A stretch of 64,000 bases of DNA from Prevotella pectinovora (GTDB taxonomy: Bacteria > Bacteroidota > Bacteroidia > Bacteroidales > Bacteroidaceae): the NCBI RefSeq assembly GCF_000834015.1, contig NZ_JXQI01000026.1:62001-126000 (forward strand). The letters are read 5' to 3'. Positions 18,531-28,366 of this stretch are shown one piece after another. Within the stretch, counting starts at the first letter, position 1. Every line of letters starts with the position of its first letter. The notes beneath the pieces are model-generated. The model did no database searches. It saw only the letters and a list, made by a program, of their open reading frames with translations, and was not told the DNA's origin. A program made the translations under genes and the position numbers.

Positions 18531-19799
18531 ATGGAAGAAGTATCTATATCTTTGGTGGTTGGTATTTTCATAACATTGCTTCTGTCTGCGTTCTTTTCCG
18601 GTATGGAAATCGCCTTCGTGTCGAGCAACAGGATGCTTGCCGAGATGGACAAAGGCTCATCTAAACTGACCCGAAGACTTCAGACGTTCTTTTACAAGAA
18701 CCCCAATGACTTCGTGAGCACGATGCTTGTGGGCAACAATATCGTGCTGGTCGTATATGGAATCTTTGTGGCAAGACTGCTTGACAACACAATCTTCAAA
18801 GGACTTGACCCGGCTATTTCAGTTACGGCAGACACTATTCTGTCTACACTGGTAGTGCTCTTCACAGGAGAGTTCCTGCCCAAAACTTTGTTCAAAAGCA
18901 ACCCCAACAAGTTCTTTTCGTTCTTTGTCTTTCCGGCATACCTGTTCTATCTGCTGCTATGGCCGGTTTCCCGTTTTTCCACTTTACTGTCCAAAATCCT
19001 GCTTAAAATAAGCGGAGTGAAGGTGGACAAGGACAATGATGACGGGGAGTTCTCAAAAGTAGACCTGGATTACCTCGTGCAGTCGAGCATTGACAACGCT
19101 TCCGACAACTCTCAGATTGATGATGAAGTCAGGATATTCCAGAATGCATTGGATTTCTCCGACACCAAAGTAAGGGACTGCATGGTGCCCCGCACCGAGA
19201 TATGTGCAGTAGAAAAGTCTTCGTCGCTTTCAGATTTGAAAAACATATTTATAGAGAGCGGGAAATCCAAAATCCTGGTATACGATAACGACATCGACCA
19301 TATCATAGGCTATATACATTCATTGGAATTATTCCGGAATCCAAATGACTGGCACAATCATATCAGAACAATGCCATTCGTTCCTGAAACCATGTCTGCC
19401 AGAAAGATGATGCAGACCTTCCTTCAGCAGAAGAAAAGCCTCGGCGTAGTCGTCGACGAGTTCGGAGGAACGAGCGGAATCATATCCCTCGAAGATATCG
19501 TAGAAGAGATATTCGGCGACATTGAAGACGAGCACGACAATTCAAATTATATAGCGCAGAAGAATCCGGACGGATCATACCTCCTTTCAGCAAGACTGGA
19601 GATAGACAAGGTGAACGACTTGTTTTCTCTCGATATTCCCGAAAGTGAGGATTATATGACCATTGGCGGCTTCATACTCCACGAATATGAAAACTTCCCC
19701 AAGTTGAATGAAGTAGTCAGAATAGGACGCTTTGAGTTCAAGATTATAAAGAATACCATGACCAAAATAGAGCTGGTACGCCTAAAAGTTATTGATTAG
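18531..19799 (+). CDS. CNNM/CorC-family membrane protein (GldE/HlyC-like)
   Basis: A 422-residue membrane protein. The N-terminal DUF21/CNNM domain has about four hydrophobic helices (5-30, 60-85, 95-125, 135-160). A CBS-domain pair follows (about 200-330, MVPRTEI to EFGGTSGIISLEDIVEEIFGDI), then a CorC/HlyC C-terminal domain (345-420). Proteins of this type are divalent-cation transport modulators; the Bacteroidetes branch is often named GldE after the gliding operon, although motility cannot be inferred here. It starts 9 bp after lptC. Confidence 0.87.
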   Translation: MEEVSISLVVGIFITLLLSAFFSGMEIAFVSSNRMLAEMDKGSSKLTRRLQTFFYKNPNDFVSTMLVGNNIVLVVYGIFVARLLDNTIFKGLDPAISVTADTILSTLVVLFTGEFLPKTLFKSNPNKFFSFFVFPAYLFYLLLWPVSRFSTLLSKILLKISGVKVDKDNDDGEFSKVDLDYLVQSSIDNASDNSQIDDEVRIFQNALDFSDTKVRDCMVPRTEICAVEKSSSLSDLKNIFIESGKSKILVYDNDIDHIIGYIHSLELFRNPNDWHNHIRTMPFVPETMSARKMMQTFLQQKKSLGVVVDEFGGTSGIISLEDIVEEIFGDIEDEHDNSNYIAQKNPDGSYLLSARLEIDKVNDLFSLDIPESEDYMTIGGFILHEYENFPKLNEVVRIGRFEFKIIKNTMTKIELVRLKVID

Positions 19800-19843
19800 T
19801 CAATATTTTTGGCGCAAAATTTATTTTTGTCTTATCTTTTTTG

Positions 19844-19851
19844 TAATTTTG
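19844..19851 (+). promoter_or_regulatory. Promoter -7 element for the PpiD-like gene
   Basis: TAATTTTG, with TTTA 20 bp upstream (19820-19823), giving a near-consensus Bacteroidetes promoter 63 bp before the start codon. Confidence 0.55.
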
Positions 19852-19914
19852 TGCGCTAAAGTGGAAATATAACATTTTCAGAACATAAAAATAATAATTA
19901 AATAAAACAAATTA

Positions 19915-22056
19915 ATGGCAGCATTAGGAAAAATTAGAAGCCATGGCGCAATATTGGTCGGAGTTATCGGTGCCGCGCTATTGGCGTTTATCGCTGAAGA
20001 AGCTTTCCGTTCGTGTGACTCTCATAAGAATGAGAGCCGACAGCAAATCGGCGAAGTGTTAGGCGAAAAAGTCAGCATGCAGGAGTATCAGAAGCTTGTT
20101 GATGAGTTTACAAATGTATTGAAGATTACTCAAGGTCGAGACAACCTTACTGACGACGAGTTGAATCAGGTGAAGGATCAGGTTTGGCAGACATACGTGC
20201 AGAACCGCATCATCGAAGAAGAGGCCAAGAAGCTGGGGCTCACCGTAACGGACAAGGAGCTTCAGAACGTTCTCGCCGCAGGTACAAACCCAATGCTTTT
20301 GCAGACTCCTTTCGTGAACCAGCAGACAGGACGCTTCGACGCCAACATGCTGAAGAAGTTCTTGACAGAATACAAGTCGGCAAAGACCACAAATCCTCAG
20401 ATGGCTGAGCAGTATCAGAGCATCTATAATTTCTGGACATTCGTAGAGAAGAGCTTGAGACAGCAGATTCTTGCAAGCAAGTACCAGTCGCTTTTCGCCA
20501 ACTGCTTCTTGTCAAATCCGGTATCAGCAAAGATGGCTTTCAAGGAAGATACAGAGGAGAGCAATATCCAGCTCGCTGCATTCCCATACGCCGACATCAA
20601 CGATAACACCATCAAGGTTACTGATGAAGAGCTCAAGGCTAAGTATGAAGAACTGAAGCCAAGATTCAAGCAGTTCGTTGAGACACGCGACATCAAATAC
20701 GTCGATGTAAAGGTAGTTGCCTCAAATGCAGACAAGGCAGAGCTGAACAAGGAATTCAAAGCCTATGAAACTGAAATCAGAGGCGTGGAAGACCCAACAC
20801 AGTTCATGCACAAGACCGCTTCTTTGGTAAACTATTTGGGTATTCCTCAGACAAAGGCAGCCTTCCCATCCGACATTGCCGCAAGACTTGATTCCATGGC
20901 AGTCGGTTCAACCACAGGAGTAGTGGAGAACAAGCAGGACAACACTCTCAACATCATTCGACTGTTGTCAAAGTCTGAGTTGCCAGACTCTGTCCAGTTC
21001 CGTGCAATTCAGGTAGTAGGAGCAACTCCGGATGCCGTAAAGAAGAGTGCTGACAGCATTTACACCGCACTTGAGAACGGAGGTGATTTCGAGGCTATTG
21101 CCAAGAAATATAACCAGACTGGTGAGAAGCAATGGATAACTTCAGCACAGTATCAGAATGCGCCTTCTATGGATGCAGATACAAAGAACTACATTAACAC
21201 CCTCAACACTCTTGGAGTGAATGCAATCAAGAACATATCATTGCAGCAGGGCAGTTTGATCGTTCAGGTTACAGACCGCAAGGCAATGACTTCTAAGTAT
21301 GTTGCCGCTGTAATCAAGAAGGAGATCAAGTTCTCTAAGAATACATACAGCACAGCATTCAACAAGTTCAGCCAGTTCGTCAGCGAAAGTCAGACACTTC
21401 AGGCTCTCGAGAAGAATGCCGGTAAGTATGGATACCAGTTGCAGGAGCGCAACGATGTTTCTACACAGGAACATTTCGTCGCTGGCATCCATGGAACCCG
21501 TGATGCAATGAAATGGCTGTTTGATTCAGAAGACGGAAAGATTTCTCCATTATATGAGTGTGGAGACAATGACCACCTGTTGGTATTGGCTCTGACAAAG
21601 ACTCACGAGAAGGGTTATCGTTCATTCGATGACAGCAAGGTGAAGGAATATCTGAAGCAGGAAGTCCTCAGAGACAAGAAGGCTGAGCAGATCATCGCCA
21701 AGGTGAAAGGAGTGAACAGCATTGCTGCTGCAAAGGCAAAGGGTGCCAAGATTGCAGAACTCAATCAGGTGACATTTGCTTCTCCAGCATTCGTAACTCT
21801 TACAGGTTCGAGCGAACCGGCATTGAGCGGAGCTGTTGCAGCTACAGCAAAGGGTAAGTTTGTCAACCACGCAGTAAAAGGACAGGCTGGTGTTTATCTC
21901 TTCCAGGTTATAAGCAAGAGCAACCGCCCAGGCAAGTTCAATGAGAAAGAGTATGAGCAGCGTCTCAAGCAGAAGGCAATGCAATATGCTGGAAATTTCA
22001 TGCAGGAGCTTTATTTCAAGGCTAATGTAGTAGACAACAGATACTTGTTCTTCTAA
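19915..22056 (+). CDS. PpiD/SurA-like periplasmic peptidyl-prolyl isomerase
   Basis: A 713-residue foldase anchored in the inner membrane by one N-terminal helix (about 12-30) after MAALGKIRSHG, the usual start in this family. It has a SurA_N-type helical domain (40-230), a parvulin-like rotamase region around 345-455 (VQFRAIQVVGATPDAVKKS, then DFEAIAKKYNQTG) and a long C-terminal region. Its job is to help exported outer membrane proteins fold. It has its own promoter element and a strong terminator, and follows the envelope operon containing lptC. Confidence 0.9.
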   Translation: MAALGKIRSHGAILVGVIGAALLAFIAEEAFRSCDSHKNESRQQIGEVLGEKVSMQEYQKLVDEFTNVLKITQGRDNLTDDELNQVKDQVWQTYVQNRIIEEEAKKLGLTVTDKELQNVLAAGTNPMLLQTPFVNQQTGRFDANMLKKFLTEYKSAKTTNPQMAEQYQSIYNFWTFVEKSLRQQILASKYQSLFANCFLSNPVSAKMAFKEDTEESNIQLAAFPYADINDNTIKVTDEELKAKYEELKPRFKQFVETRDIKYVDVKVVASNADKAELNKEFKAYETEIRGVEDPTQFMHKTASLVNYLGIPQTKAAFPSDIAARLDSMAVGSTTGVVENKQDNTLNIIRLLSKSELPDSVQFRAIQVVGATPDAVKKSADSIYTALENGGDFEAIAKKYNQTGEKQWITSAQYQNAPSMDADTKNYINTLNTLGVNAIKNISLQQGSLIVQVTDRKAMTSKYVAAVIKKEIKFSKNTYSTAFNKFSQFVSESQTLQALEKNAGKYGYQLQERNDVSTQEHFVAGIHGTRDAMKWLFDSEDGKISPLYECGDNDHLLVLALTKTHEKGYRSFDDSKVKEYLKQEVLRDKKAEQIIAKVKGVNSIAAAKAKGAKIAELNQVTFASPAFVTLTGSSEPALSGAVAATAKGKFVNHAVKGQAGVYLFQVISKSNRPGKFNEKEYEQRLKQKAMQYAGNFMQELYFKANVVDNRYLFF

Positions 22057-22079
22057 ATAAAAGATATAAATCCGATAAA

Positions 22080-22117
22080 AATGGCATACGATATTGTTTC
22101 GTATGCCATTTTTTTTC
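22080..22117 (+). terminator. Rho-independent terminator for the PpiD-like gene
   Basis: Perfect 12-bp stem AATGGCATACGA/TCGTATGCCATT (22080-22091 and 22099-22110), a 7-nt loop and a run of nine T. One of the strongest terminators in the window. Confidence 0.9.
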
Positions 22118-22148
22118 GCTTAAAGTCTTTTCATATGAAGTTTTTTTG

Positions 22149-22156
22149 TAATTTTG
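22149..22156 (+). promoter_or_regulatory. Promoter -7 element for the DUF4301 gene
   Basis: TAATTTTG, 60 bp upstream of the ATG at 22216. Confidence 0.45.
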
Positions 22157-22215
22157 TAGGGTAATCTTACTTTAGAATATCGATAACTATTATATAATCT
22201 TTAAAACAAATACTT

Positions 22216-23742
22216 ATGGTGACATTTTCTCCTAAGGATTTAGAGCAAATCTCAGAAAAAGGAATTACCCAGTCCAAGATCGAAAGACAATTGGACGAGT
22301 TTAAGACAGGTTTCCCATATCTTAAGTTGGAAGCTGCAGCAAGTGTAGGCAAAGGAATAAAGTCAATTGCTGCTGGTGACATCTCCAAATATATTGATTT
22401 GTGGAATCAATACAAGATGGGAGACAAGAAGATACTGAAGTTCGTACCTGCAAGTGGAGCTGCAAGCAGGATGTTCAAGAATCTTTTCGCCTTTCTTAGT
22501 GCCGAATATGACGCTCCGGAAACAGATTTCGAGAAAGCTTTCTTCAGCAATATTGAGAAATTCGCTTTCTATAACGTCTTAGATAAAGTTTGTAAAGAGA
22601 AAGAGAATTGCAGTATTCATGAGTTGATGGAGAAAGGCTGCTACAAGACTGTGGTTGATTACCTGCTGAATGACAAGGGGCTCGGTTACGGTCAGTTGCC
22701 GAAAGGATTGCTGCTCTTCCACAAATATGGCGGCACTCAGAGAACTCCGTTGGAAGAACATCTCGTTGAAGGTGCACTTTACGCCAACTGTAATGGTGTG
22801 GTACATCTACATTATACGGTAAGTCCAGAACACAAGAACTTGTTTGAAGACTGCGTCAATCATGTAAAAGGTGAATACGAATCGAAGTTCAATGTCAGAT
22901 ATTGTGTTTCTTTCTCCGTTCAGAAACCCTCTACAGATACCATTGCGGTAAATCCTGACAACACTCCATTCCGTAATGCCGACGGTAGTCTGCTTTTCCG
23001 TCCTGGTGGTCACGGTGCATTGATCGAGAATCTTAATGATGTTGATGCAGATATTGTTTTCATCAAGAACATAGACAATGTAGTCCTCGATAAGTTCAAG
23101 GAAGATACCGTTACATACAAACAGTTACTTGCAGGAGTGCTCGTATCTCTTCAGACAAAGGCGTTTGAGTATCTTAGACTTCTTGAGAGCGGACAATTTG
23201 ATGATGACACGTTGAAAGAAATTGTAAGGTTCCTCGAGCAAGAACTATGTTGCCATAAACCAGGAATAAACGACTTGAAAGGCGCAGAACTTGTGGCATA
23301 TCTCAAGAAGAAACTTAATCGTCCGATGCGTGTTTGTGGAGTGGTGAAGAATGTTGGCGAACCAGGTGGTGGTCCTTTCCTTGCTTATAATAGTGATGGT
23401 ACCGTCAGCCTGCAGATACTCGAGAGCAGCCAGATAGACAAAGATAATTCTGACTATACGAAGATGTTCACAGAGGGTACGCATTTCAATCCTGTTGATT
23501 TGGTTTGTGCGACAAAGGATTACAATGGGGATAAATTTAATTTGCCTGATTTCGTTGACCGTTCCACAGGTTTTATCAGCAGCAAAAGCAAGAACGGAAA
23601 GGAACTTAAAGCATTGGAACTACCGGGATTGTGGAATGGTGCAATGAGTGATTGGAATACTGTATTTGTTGAAGTACCTCTGTCAACATTCAATCCTGTG
23701 AAGACGGTAAACGATCTGTTGCGTGAGCAGCATCAGGGATAA
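22216..23742 (+). CDS. DUF4301 family protein
   Basis: A 508-residue cytoplasmic protein with no signal or membrane segment. Conserved-looking stretches are KFVPASGAASRMFKNL near 76 (reminiscent of a nucleotidyltransferase nucleotide-binding loop), PKGLLLFHKY, RTPLEEHLVEGALY and FRPGGHGALIENLND. This fits DUF4301, a Bacteroidetes family of unknown function. A sugar-nucleotide-like activity is only a guess from the glycine-rich loop. It is a lone gene with its own promoter element, convergent with glgP across two hairpins. Confidence 0.8.
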   Translation: MVTFSPKDLEQISEKGITQSKIERQLDEFKTGFPYLKLEAAASVGKGIKSIAAGDISKYIDLWNQYKMGDKKILKFVPASGAASRMFKNLFAFLSAEYDAPETDFEKAFFSNIEKFAFYNVLDKVCKEKENCSIHELMEKGCYKTVVDYLLNDKGLGYGQLPKGLLLFHKYGGTQRTPLEEHLVEGALYANCNGVVHLHYTVSPEHKNLFEDCVNHVKGEYESKFNVRYCVSFSVQKPSTDTIAVNPDNTPFRNADGSLLFRPGGHGALIENLNDVDADIVFIKNIDNVVLDKFKEDTVTYKQLLAGVLVSLQTKAFEYLRLLESGQFDDDTLKEIVRFLEQELCCHKPGINDLKGAELVAYLKKKLNRPMRVCGVVKNVGEPGGGPFLAYNSDGTVSLQILESSQIDKDNSDYTKMFTEGTHFNPVDLVCATKDYNGDKFNLPDFVDRSTGFISSKSKNGKELKALELPGLWNGAMSDWNTVFVEVPLSTFNPVKTVNDLLREQHQG

Positions 23743-23780
23743 TAATCCGAAAAATACAATACTGTTTTTACAATGAAACC

Positions 23781-23824
23781 AATAATGGTGTGTCGCGATA
23801 CGATATCTCAGACACACCATTATT
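23781..23824 (+). terminator. Terminator hairpin after the DUF4301 gene
   Basis: Perfect 14-bp stem AATAATGGTGTGTC/GACACACCATTATT (23781-23794 and 23811-23824) with a 16-nt loop. The 3' side is AT-rich but has no long T-run. Confidence 0.65.
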
Positions 23825-23827
23825 ATT

Positions 23828-23861
23828 AAGGGGATGCATCAGAAATGTGATGCATCCCCTT
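23828..23861 (-). terminator. Second hairpin, probable end of the glg transcript
   Basis: Perfect 14-bp stem AAGGGGATGCATCA/TGATGCATCCCCTT with a 6-nt loop, between the DUF4301 hairpin and the glgP stop. No T-tract on either side; the direction is inferred from position. Confidence 0.45.
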
Positions 23862-23879
23862 ATCTGATCATAACGAAAA

Positions 23880-23920
23880 TAGGAGATAAACACCAATGAA
23901 TTGTGCTTACCTCCTAATCG
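23880..23920 (+). repeat. Group II intron domain VI-like palindrome
   Basis: TAGGAGATAAACAC (23880-23893) pairs with GTGCTTACCTCCTA (23903-23916), with two A-C mismatches, followed by ATCG. It closely matches the domain VI hairpin at 62532-62574. There is no domain V beside it, so it looks like a remnant. It lies just beyond the glgP stop. Confidence 0.5.
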
Positions 23921-23934
23921 TTTTCATTTGCTCA

Positions 23935-26493
23935 TTATCCAAGCCATTTCACATAGCAGAAATCCTGTCTGTGTGGAAGGTTTTCATTCTTTGGATACAT
24001 TCTGACACCGGTCTTGAAAGAGCCGGCTTCGTCAGCTTCTATCGTTGCTTCGAAGATATAGTTGTTGCCGTCCTTGCCAATTATGTTGAAAGGATGCTTG
24101 TTAACAACATATTCCTCTCCGTTCTTGTTTGTCTTTACAACAACGACCTCCAATCCGACAGCGTCATTAAGGCCCTGCTCATCAATGACATATCTTACTT
24201 TATATGTCTCGCCGGTAACCATTCCTGTTGATGGGATGTCGGTTTCTTTTGAAACTACATTGATAGAATCCCATCGCTCGGCCACGGTTTCCTTCCACTG
24301 GGCAATCTCTTTGGCGAGACTGTAGTTGTTGCTTTCAAGCTTGTGGAAACGCTCTGCCTCCTTGCAGTAGAACTTGTCGTAATAGTCGTCAAGCTGTCTC
24401 TTCATTGTGTAATGAGGAGCAATCTGAGCGATAGAGTTCTTGATTACTTTTATCCAGCCTTCGCTGTAGTTCTTCTCTCCCTTGTTGTAGTACAGAGGAA
24501 TGATTTCGTTCTCAAGAAGACCATATATAGTGGCAGCATCGAGCTGATCCTGATAGCCTTGGTTCTTGTATGTGCGCTTCTCTGTGAGAGCCCATCCTGC
24601 ACCTTCTCTGTAGCCTTCAAGCCACCAGCCGTCGAGGACGGAAAGGTTTACGACTCCGTTCATCTCTGCTTTCTCTCCAGAGGTGCCAGATGCCTCAAGT
24701 GGTCTGGTTGGAGTATTCATCCAGATGTCAACACCGGATACGAGTCGTCTAGCCAGACGCATGTCGTAGTCTTCGAGGAAAATGATTTTGCCCAAGAACT
24801 CTGGGCGCTGCGAAATCTCGTAGATTTTCTTGATAAGTCCCTGTCCTGCACCATCTGCCGGATGAGCTTTACCAGAGAACAGGAATTGTACCGGGTGCTC
24901 AGGGTCGTTGACAATCTTTGAAAGGCGGTCAAGATCTGTGAACAACAAGTGTGCTCGTTTGTAAGTGGCGAAACGGCGACAGAATCCTATCATCAGAGCA
25001 TTAGGGTTGATTTTCTCCAGAAGTGATACCACTCTTGATGGGTCACCCTGGTTCTTCAGCCACGTTTCACGGAACTTCGAACGGATATAGTCTGTAAGCT
25101 TCTTCTTCAAAGCCATGCGGGTACCCCAGATCACATCATCCGGCACGTTGTAGATATTTTGCCAGATTTTCTCGTTGCTCTGGTCGCTCATGAATGTCTC
25201 GTCGAAGTACTGGGCATAAAGCTTGCGCCATTCTGTAGCTGCCCATGTAGGGAAGTGTACACCATTTGTAACGTATCCCACATGATTCTCTTCCGGATAG
25301 TATCCGTTCCAGATGTTGTTGAACATCTTCTGGCTTACCCATCCGTGCAGTTTGCTCACACCGTTCACTTCCTGACATGTGTTGCATGCAAACACAGACA
25401 TACAGAATCTCTCGCTGTGATCATCAGGGTTGTTGCGTCCCATACCGATGAACTCATCCCATGTTATGCCGAGCTGCTGAGGATAGCCGCCCATATATTT
25501 TCCGAAGAGAGCCTCGTCGAAATAGTCGTGTCCTGCCGGTACTGGTGTGTGAACAGTATAAAGAGAAGAAGCTCTTACGAGTTCCATGGCCTGGTTGAAT
25601 GTCAGTCCTTCTTTCACGTAGTCGCAAAGGCGCTGCAGGTTACAGAGGGCAGCGTGGCCTTCATTGCAATGGTAGATGTCCTTCTTGATGCCAAGTTTCT
25701 TCAGCAAAAGGATACCACCCATACCCAGGAGAATCTCCTGCTTCAGTCTGTTCTCCCAATCGCCACCATAGAGTGAGTGGGTGATAGGGCGGTCGAATTC
25801 AGAATTCAGCTCATTGTCTGTATCAAGGAGATACAAAGGCACGCGGCCTACGTTTACTCTCCATACATAGGCGTGAACGTTGTAATTCATATAAGGCACA
25901 TCAATTACCAACGGTTCTCCGTTTTCGTCGAGCTGACGTACGATAGGCAGAGAATTGAAGTTCTGTGCGTCATAATTTGCAATCTGCTGTCCGTCCATGC
26001 TCAACGACTGCTTGAAGTATCCGTATCTGTAGAGGAAGCCAACACCACACATGTTGACGTTGCTGTCGGAAGCCTCTTTCATATAGTCACCGGCAAGCAT
26101 TCCCAAACCGCCAGAGTAGATTTTCAGTACCTGGTTGATACCGAATTCCATGCAGAAATATGCAACTGACGGACGTTTGCTGTCTGGTTTTACGTTCATA
26201 TATTTGTGGAACAACGCATAAACGTCCTTCACACGCTTCATCAGAGCCTTGTCTTTCACAATCTCTTCTTTCCTCTCGTAGCTCAACTGCTCAAGAAGCA
26301 ATACAGGATTGTGTCCAACTTCTTCATAAAGTTCTTCATCAAGGCTTCTCCACAAGTCGCGTGCCTCGTAGTTCCATGCCCACCACATGTTATGAGCCAA
26401 CTCGTCCAGGCATTTCAGTTGCTCAGGGAGTTTTGATTTCACTGTCACCTCTTTCCACTGGGGAGCATTGACATGATCTGCTTTAATTTTCAT
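23935..26493 (-). CDS. glgP: Alpha-glucan (glycogen) phosphorylase, GT35
   Basis: Releases glucose-1-phosphate from glycogen, using PLP. At 852 residues this is the short GlgP type, starting with a DUF3417-like N-terminus ([13 protein letters not shown] near 30-40). [20 protein letters not shown] and the PLP lysine in [14 protein letters not shown] (Lys608) are all present. The C-terminal 100 residues form a beta-rich extension ([14 protein letters not shown] onward). It lies 31 bp downstream of glgA on the same strand, so synthesis and breakdown enzymes share one transcript. Confidence 0.96.
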   Translation of the reverse strand: MKIKADHVNAPQWKEVTVKSKLPEQLKCLDELAHNMWWAWNYEARDLWRSLDEELYEEVGHNPVLLLEQLSYERKEEIVKDKALMKRVKDVYALFHKYMNVKPDSKRPSVAYFCMEFGINQVLKIYSGGLGMLAGDYMKEASDSNVNMCGVGFLYRYGYFKQSLSMDGQQIANYDAQNFNSLPIVRQLDENGEPLVIDVPYMNYNVHAYVWRVNVGRVPLYLLDTDNELNSEFDRPITHSLYGGDWENRLKQEILLGMGGILLLKKLGIKKDIYHCNEGHAALCNLQRLCDYVKEGLTFNQAMELVRASSLYTVHTPVPAGHDYFDEALFGKYMGGYPQQLGITWDEFIGMGRNNPDDHSERFCMSVFACNTCQEVNGVSKLHGWVSQKMFNNIWNGYYPEENHVGYVTNGVHFPTWAATEWRKLYAQYFDETFMSDQSNEKIWQNIYNVPDDVIWGTRMALKKKLTDYIRSKFRETWLKNQGDPSRVVSLLEKINPNALMIGFCRRFATYKRAHLLFTDLDRLSKIVNDPEHPVQFLFSGKAHPADGAGQGLIKKIYEISQRPEFLGKIIFLEDYDMRLARRLVSGVDIWMNTPTRPLEASGTSGEKAEMNGVVNLSVLDGWWLEGYREGAGWALTEKRTYKNQGYQDQLDAATIYGLLENEIIPLYYNKGEKNYSEGWIKVIKNSIAQIAPHYTMKRQLDDYYDKFYCKEAERFHKLESNNYSLAKEIAQWKETVAERWDSINVVSKETDIPSTGMVTGETYKVRYVIDEQGLNDAVGLEVVVVKTNKNGEEYVVNKHPFNIIGKDGNNYIFEATIEADEAGSFKTGVRMYPKNENLPHRQDFCYVKWLG

Positions 26494-26524
26494 TTTAGTT
26501 AATATTAGGTTCTAATCTGTTTAT

Positions 26525-28192
26525 TTAATTCAAATTATTTTTCCTTTGTTCTGCTTTATTGAGTGCGAAGTCATACGCGATATAATAATTCTCTATGAAT
26601 TCCTTCCAAAGAGCCTTCTTGGAAAGTTTGTATGCGTTTGACCTTGCTTTATTTACTTCTGCCGGAGTGAAATTAGAGAATTTGATTATAGTTTCCTTTA
26701 TGCGGTCTGCTACTTCAGAGTAGTTGTAGTCAGTTCTGTGTACTACTTTCACACCATCTTCAATCTCGCAGTATCTGCCTTTTTCTGCATTAGCCCAAAG
26801 TCCGAAGCCTGCAAGATCTGTTGTTATGCATGGCACTTTGAATGCTATGGCCTCAAGAGGGGTATATCCCCATGGCTCATAGTAGGATGGATAGATACAC
26901 AAGTCGTTTCCGAGGATGATGTCATAGTATGGAATGTTCAATATTCCGTCATTGCCGTCTAAATAGCATGGCAAGAAGATAAGCTTCACTTTATCTTCAT
27001 TTCTGTTCTGCATATCGAGATATTTCAGCATTCCCAACACATTGTCGTGGCTCATGTTGTGTAGCCAATGGGTAATCATAGGCACATCCAGCGGTGTGTC
27101 ATATTTCTTTCCCGATTCCAACCGTTCTATCAAGTCTTGTCTTGGTTCTCCACACCACCCCGGAACTTCTATGAAGGCAACAACGGTTTTCTTCATGCCG
27201 TTGTCTCTCAGAAGCCTGTTCAATGCTTCTATATAAACGTCAACGCCTTTGTTCCTGAATTCATATCTTCCGCTTGTCGATACAATCAGCGTATCGTCGT
27301 CAAGTTGAGTGCCGAGTAGGGCGTTTGCTACCTGTAGGGCTTTCTTGCGTGCTGCAGCCCGTTTCTTTGTGAAAATTGCCCCTTTGGGTATGAAGTCGTC
27401 TTCGAAGCCGTTAGGCAGTATGACATCCGCGGGCTTGTCGAGAAGTTCTTCGCATTCCTTGCCGGTTATCTCGCTTACTGTTGTAAAGCAGTCTACGTTG
27501 TGTGCCGTCTGCTTCTCTATGGAATGCTTGCTCTGAACGTTCAGTTCTTCTGCCATCTGGTCTCCATTATAGGCAAAGAGATAATCGTAAAGTGGTTTGT
27601 TGTTTCCTGCGATGCTTCTTCCGATGCTCGTGGCATGTGTAGTGAATATGGTTGCTATCTGCGGCAGATGCTTCTTTATGTATAGCAGTCCCAATCCTGT
27701 CATCCACTCGTTTCCGTGGTATATTACCTTGTCTTTCTTTCCGAGATATTTGTTGTAGAAGCTTTCCACCACCTTTGCCGCGGCATATGAGAACATAGAA
27801 GCTTCATCATAGTCGCCATATGCATGAAGGCTGTCCACTTTGAAATCTTCCCAAAGTTGTGTATAAATGGTGTTCTTGTCTTTGTAGTATTTGTTGAAAT
27901 CCACCAGAATGGCTATTGGATTTCCCGGGATTGTCCATCTTCCCGTTCTGATTCTGAGACCGTCTTTTTCTGCTTCATTTCTCCAATCTGGAAACAGCGA
28001 AAGGTCTTCTTTGAAATAAGGACATGTTTTTTCTTGCCAACAATCAGGACCGATGAAAATGATTCTGTCCTTGAATTTCTTTTGTAGAGTATTGGCTCTT
28101 GTCGATAATACGGCATATATACCGCCAACTTTGTTGCATACTTCCCAGCTTGACTCAAAAATGTAGTCAGGGATTGTTTGGTTTGTATTCAT
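26525..28192 (-). CDS. Glycogen synthase, GT3 (eukaryote-like)
   Basis: Elongates glycogen from a nucleotide-glucose donor. The N-terminus FESSWEVCNKVGGIYAVL and YHGNEWMTGLGLLYIKKHLPQIATIFTTHATSIGR match the GT3 family of fungi and animals rather than bacterial GlgA (GT5); GT3 enzymes use UDP-glucose. The C-terminal half has the second Rossmann domain, with YPSYYEPWGYTPLEA as the conserved Glu-containing donor site. The ATG at 28192 gives about 555 residues. An in-frame start at 28240 lies upstream of the promoter element and is rejected. First gene of the glg operon. Confidence 0.93.
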   Translation of the reverse strand: MNTNQTIPDYIFESSWEVCNKVGGIYAVLSTRANTLQKKFKDRIIFIGPDCWQEKTCPYFKEDLSLFPDWRNEAEKDGLRIRTGRWTIPGNPIAILVDFNKYYKDKNTIYTQLWEDFKVDSLHAYGDYDEASMFSYAAAKVVESFYNKYLGKKDKVIYHGNEWMTGLGLLYIKKHLPQIATIFTTHATSIGRSIAGNNKPLYDYLFAYNGDQMAEELNVQSKHSIEKQTAHNVDCFTTVSEITGKECEELLDKPADVILPNGFEDDFIPKGAIFTKKRAAARKKALQVANALLGTQLDDDTLIVSTSGRYEFRNKGVDVYIEALNRLLRDNGMKKTVVAFIEVPGWCGEPRQDLIERLESGKKYDTPLDVPMITHWLHNMSHDNVLGMLKYLDMQNRNEDKVKLIFLPCYLDGNDGILNIPYYDIILGNDLCIYPSYYEPWGYTPLEAIAFKVPCITTDLAGFGLWANAEKGRYCEIEDGVKVVHRTDYNYSEVADRIKETIIKFSNFTPAEVNKARSNAYKLSKKALWKEFIENYYIAYDFALNKAEQRKNNLN

Positions 28193-28217
28193 ACTCAAAT
28201 TGCAATTGTATTCTCTG

Positions 28218-28225
28218 CAAAGATA
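28218..28225 (-). promoter_or_regulatory. Promoter -7 element for the glg operon
   Basis: Minus-strand TATCTTTG, 26 bp from the ATG at 28192. ATTG lies 20 bp further upstream (28246-28249), close to the -33 consensus. Confidence 0.6.
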
Positions 28226-28315
28226 GCATGAAGGTGCCAAAACTACAATTTTTATTGTTTCCTAATTTGTAATTTGTGTGTCTTTATTGATTTGTGATAA
28301 TTCTTTATTCATATT

Positions 28316-28356
28316 ATCTGTTCTGAATGCTTCATATTCGTGTGTTCGGAACAGAT
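28316..28356 (-). terminator. Possible terminator hairpin after nrdG
   Basis: 8-bp arms ATCTGTTC/GAACAGAT (28316-28323 and 28349-28356) around a 25-nt loop, just after the nrdG stop. Weak: the loop is large and there is no T-run. Confidence 0.3.
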
Positions 28357-28366
28357 GACATGAATA

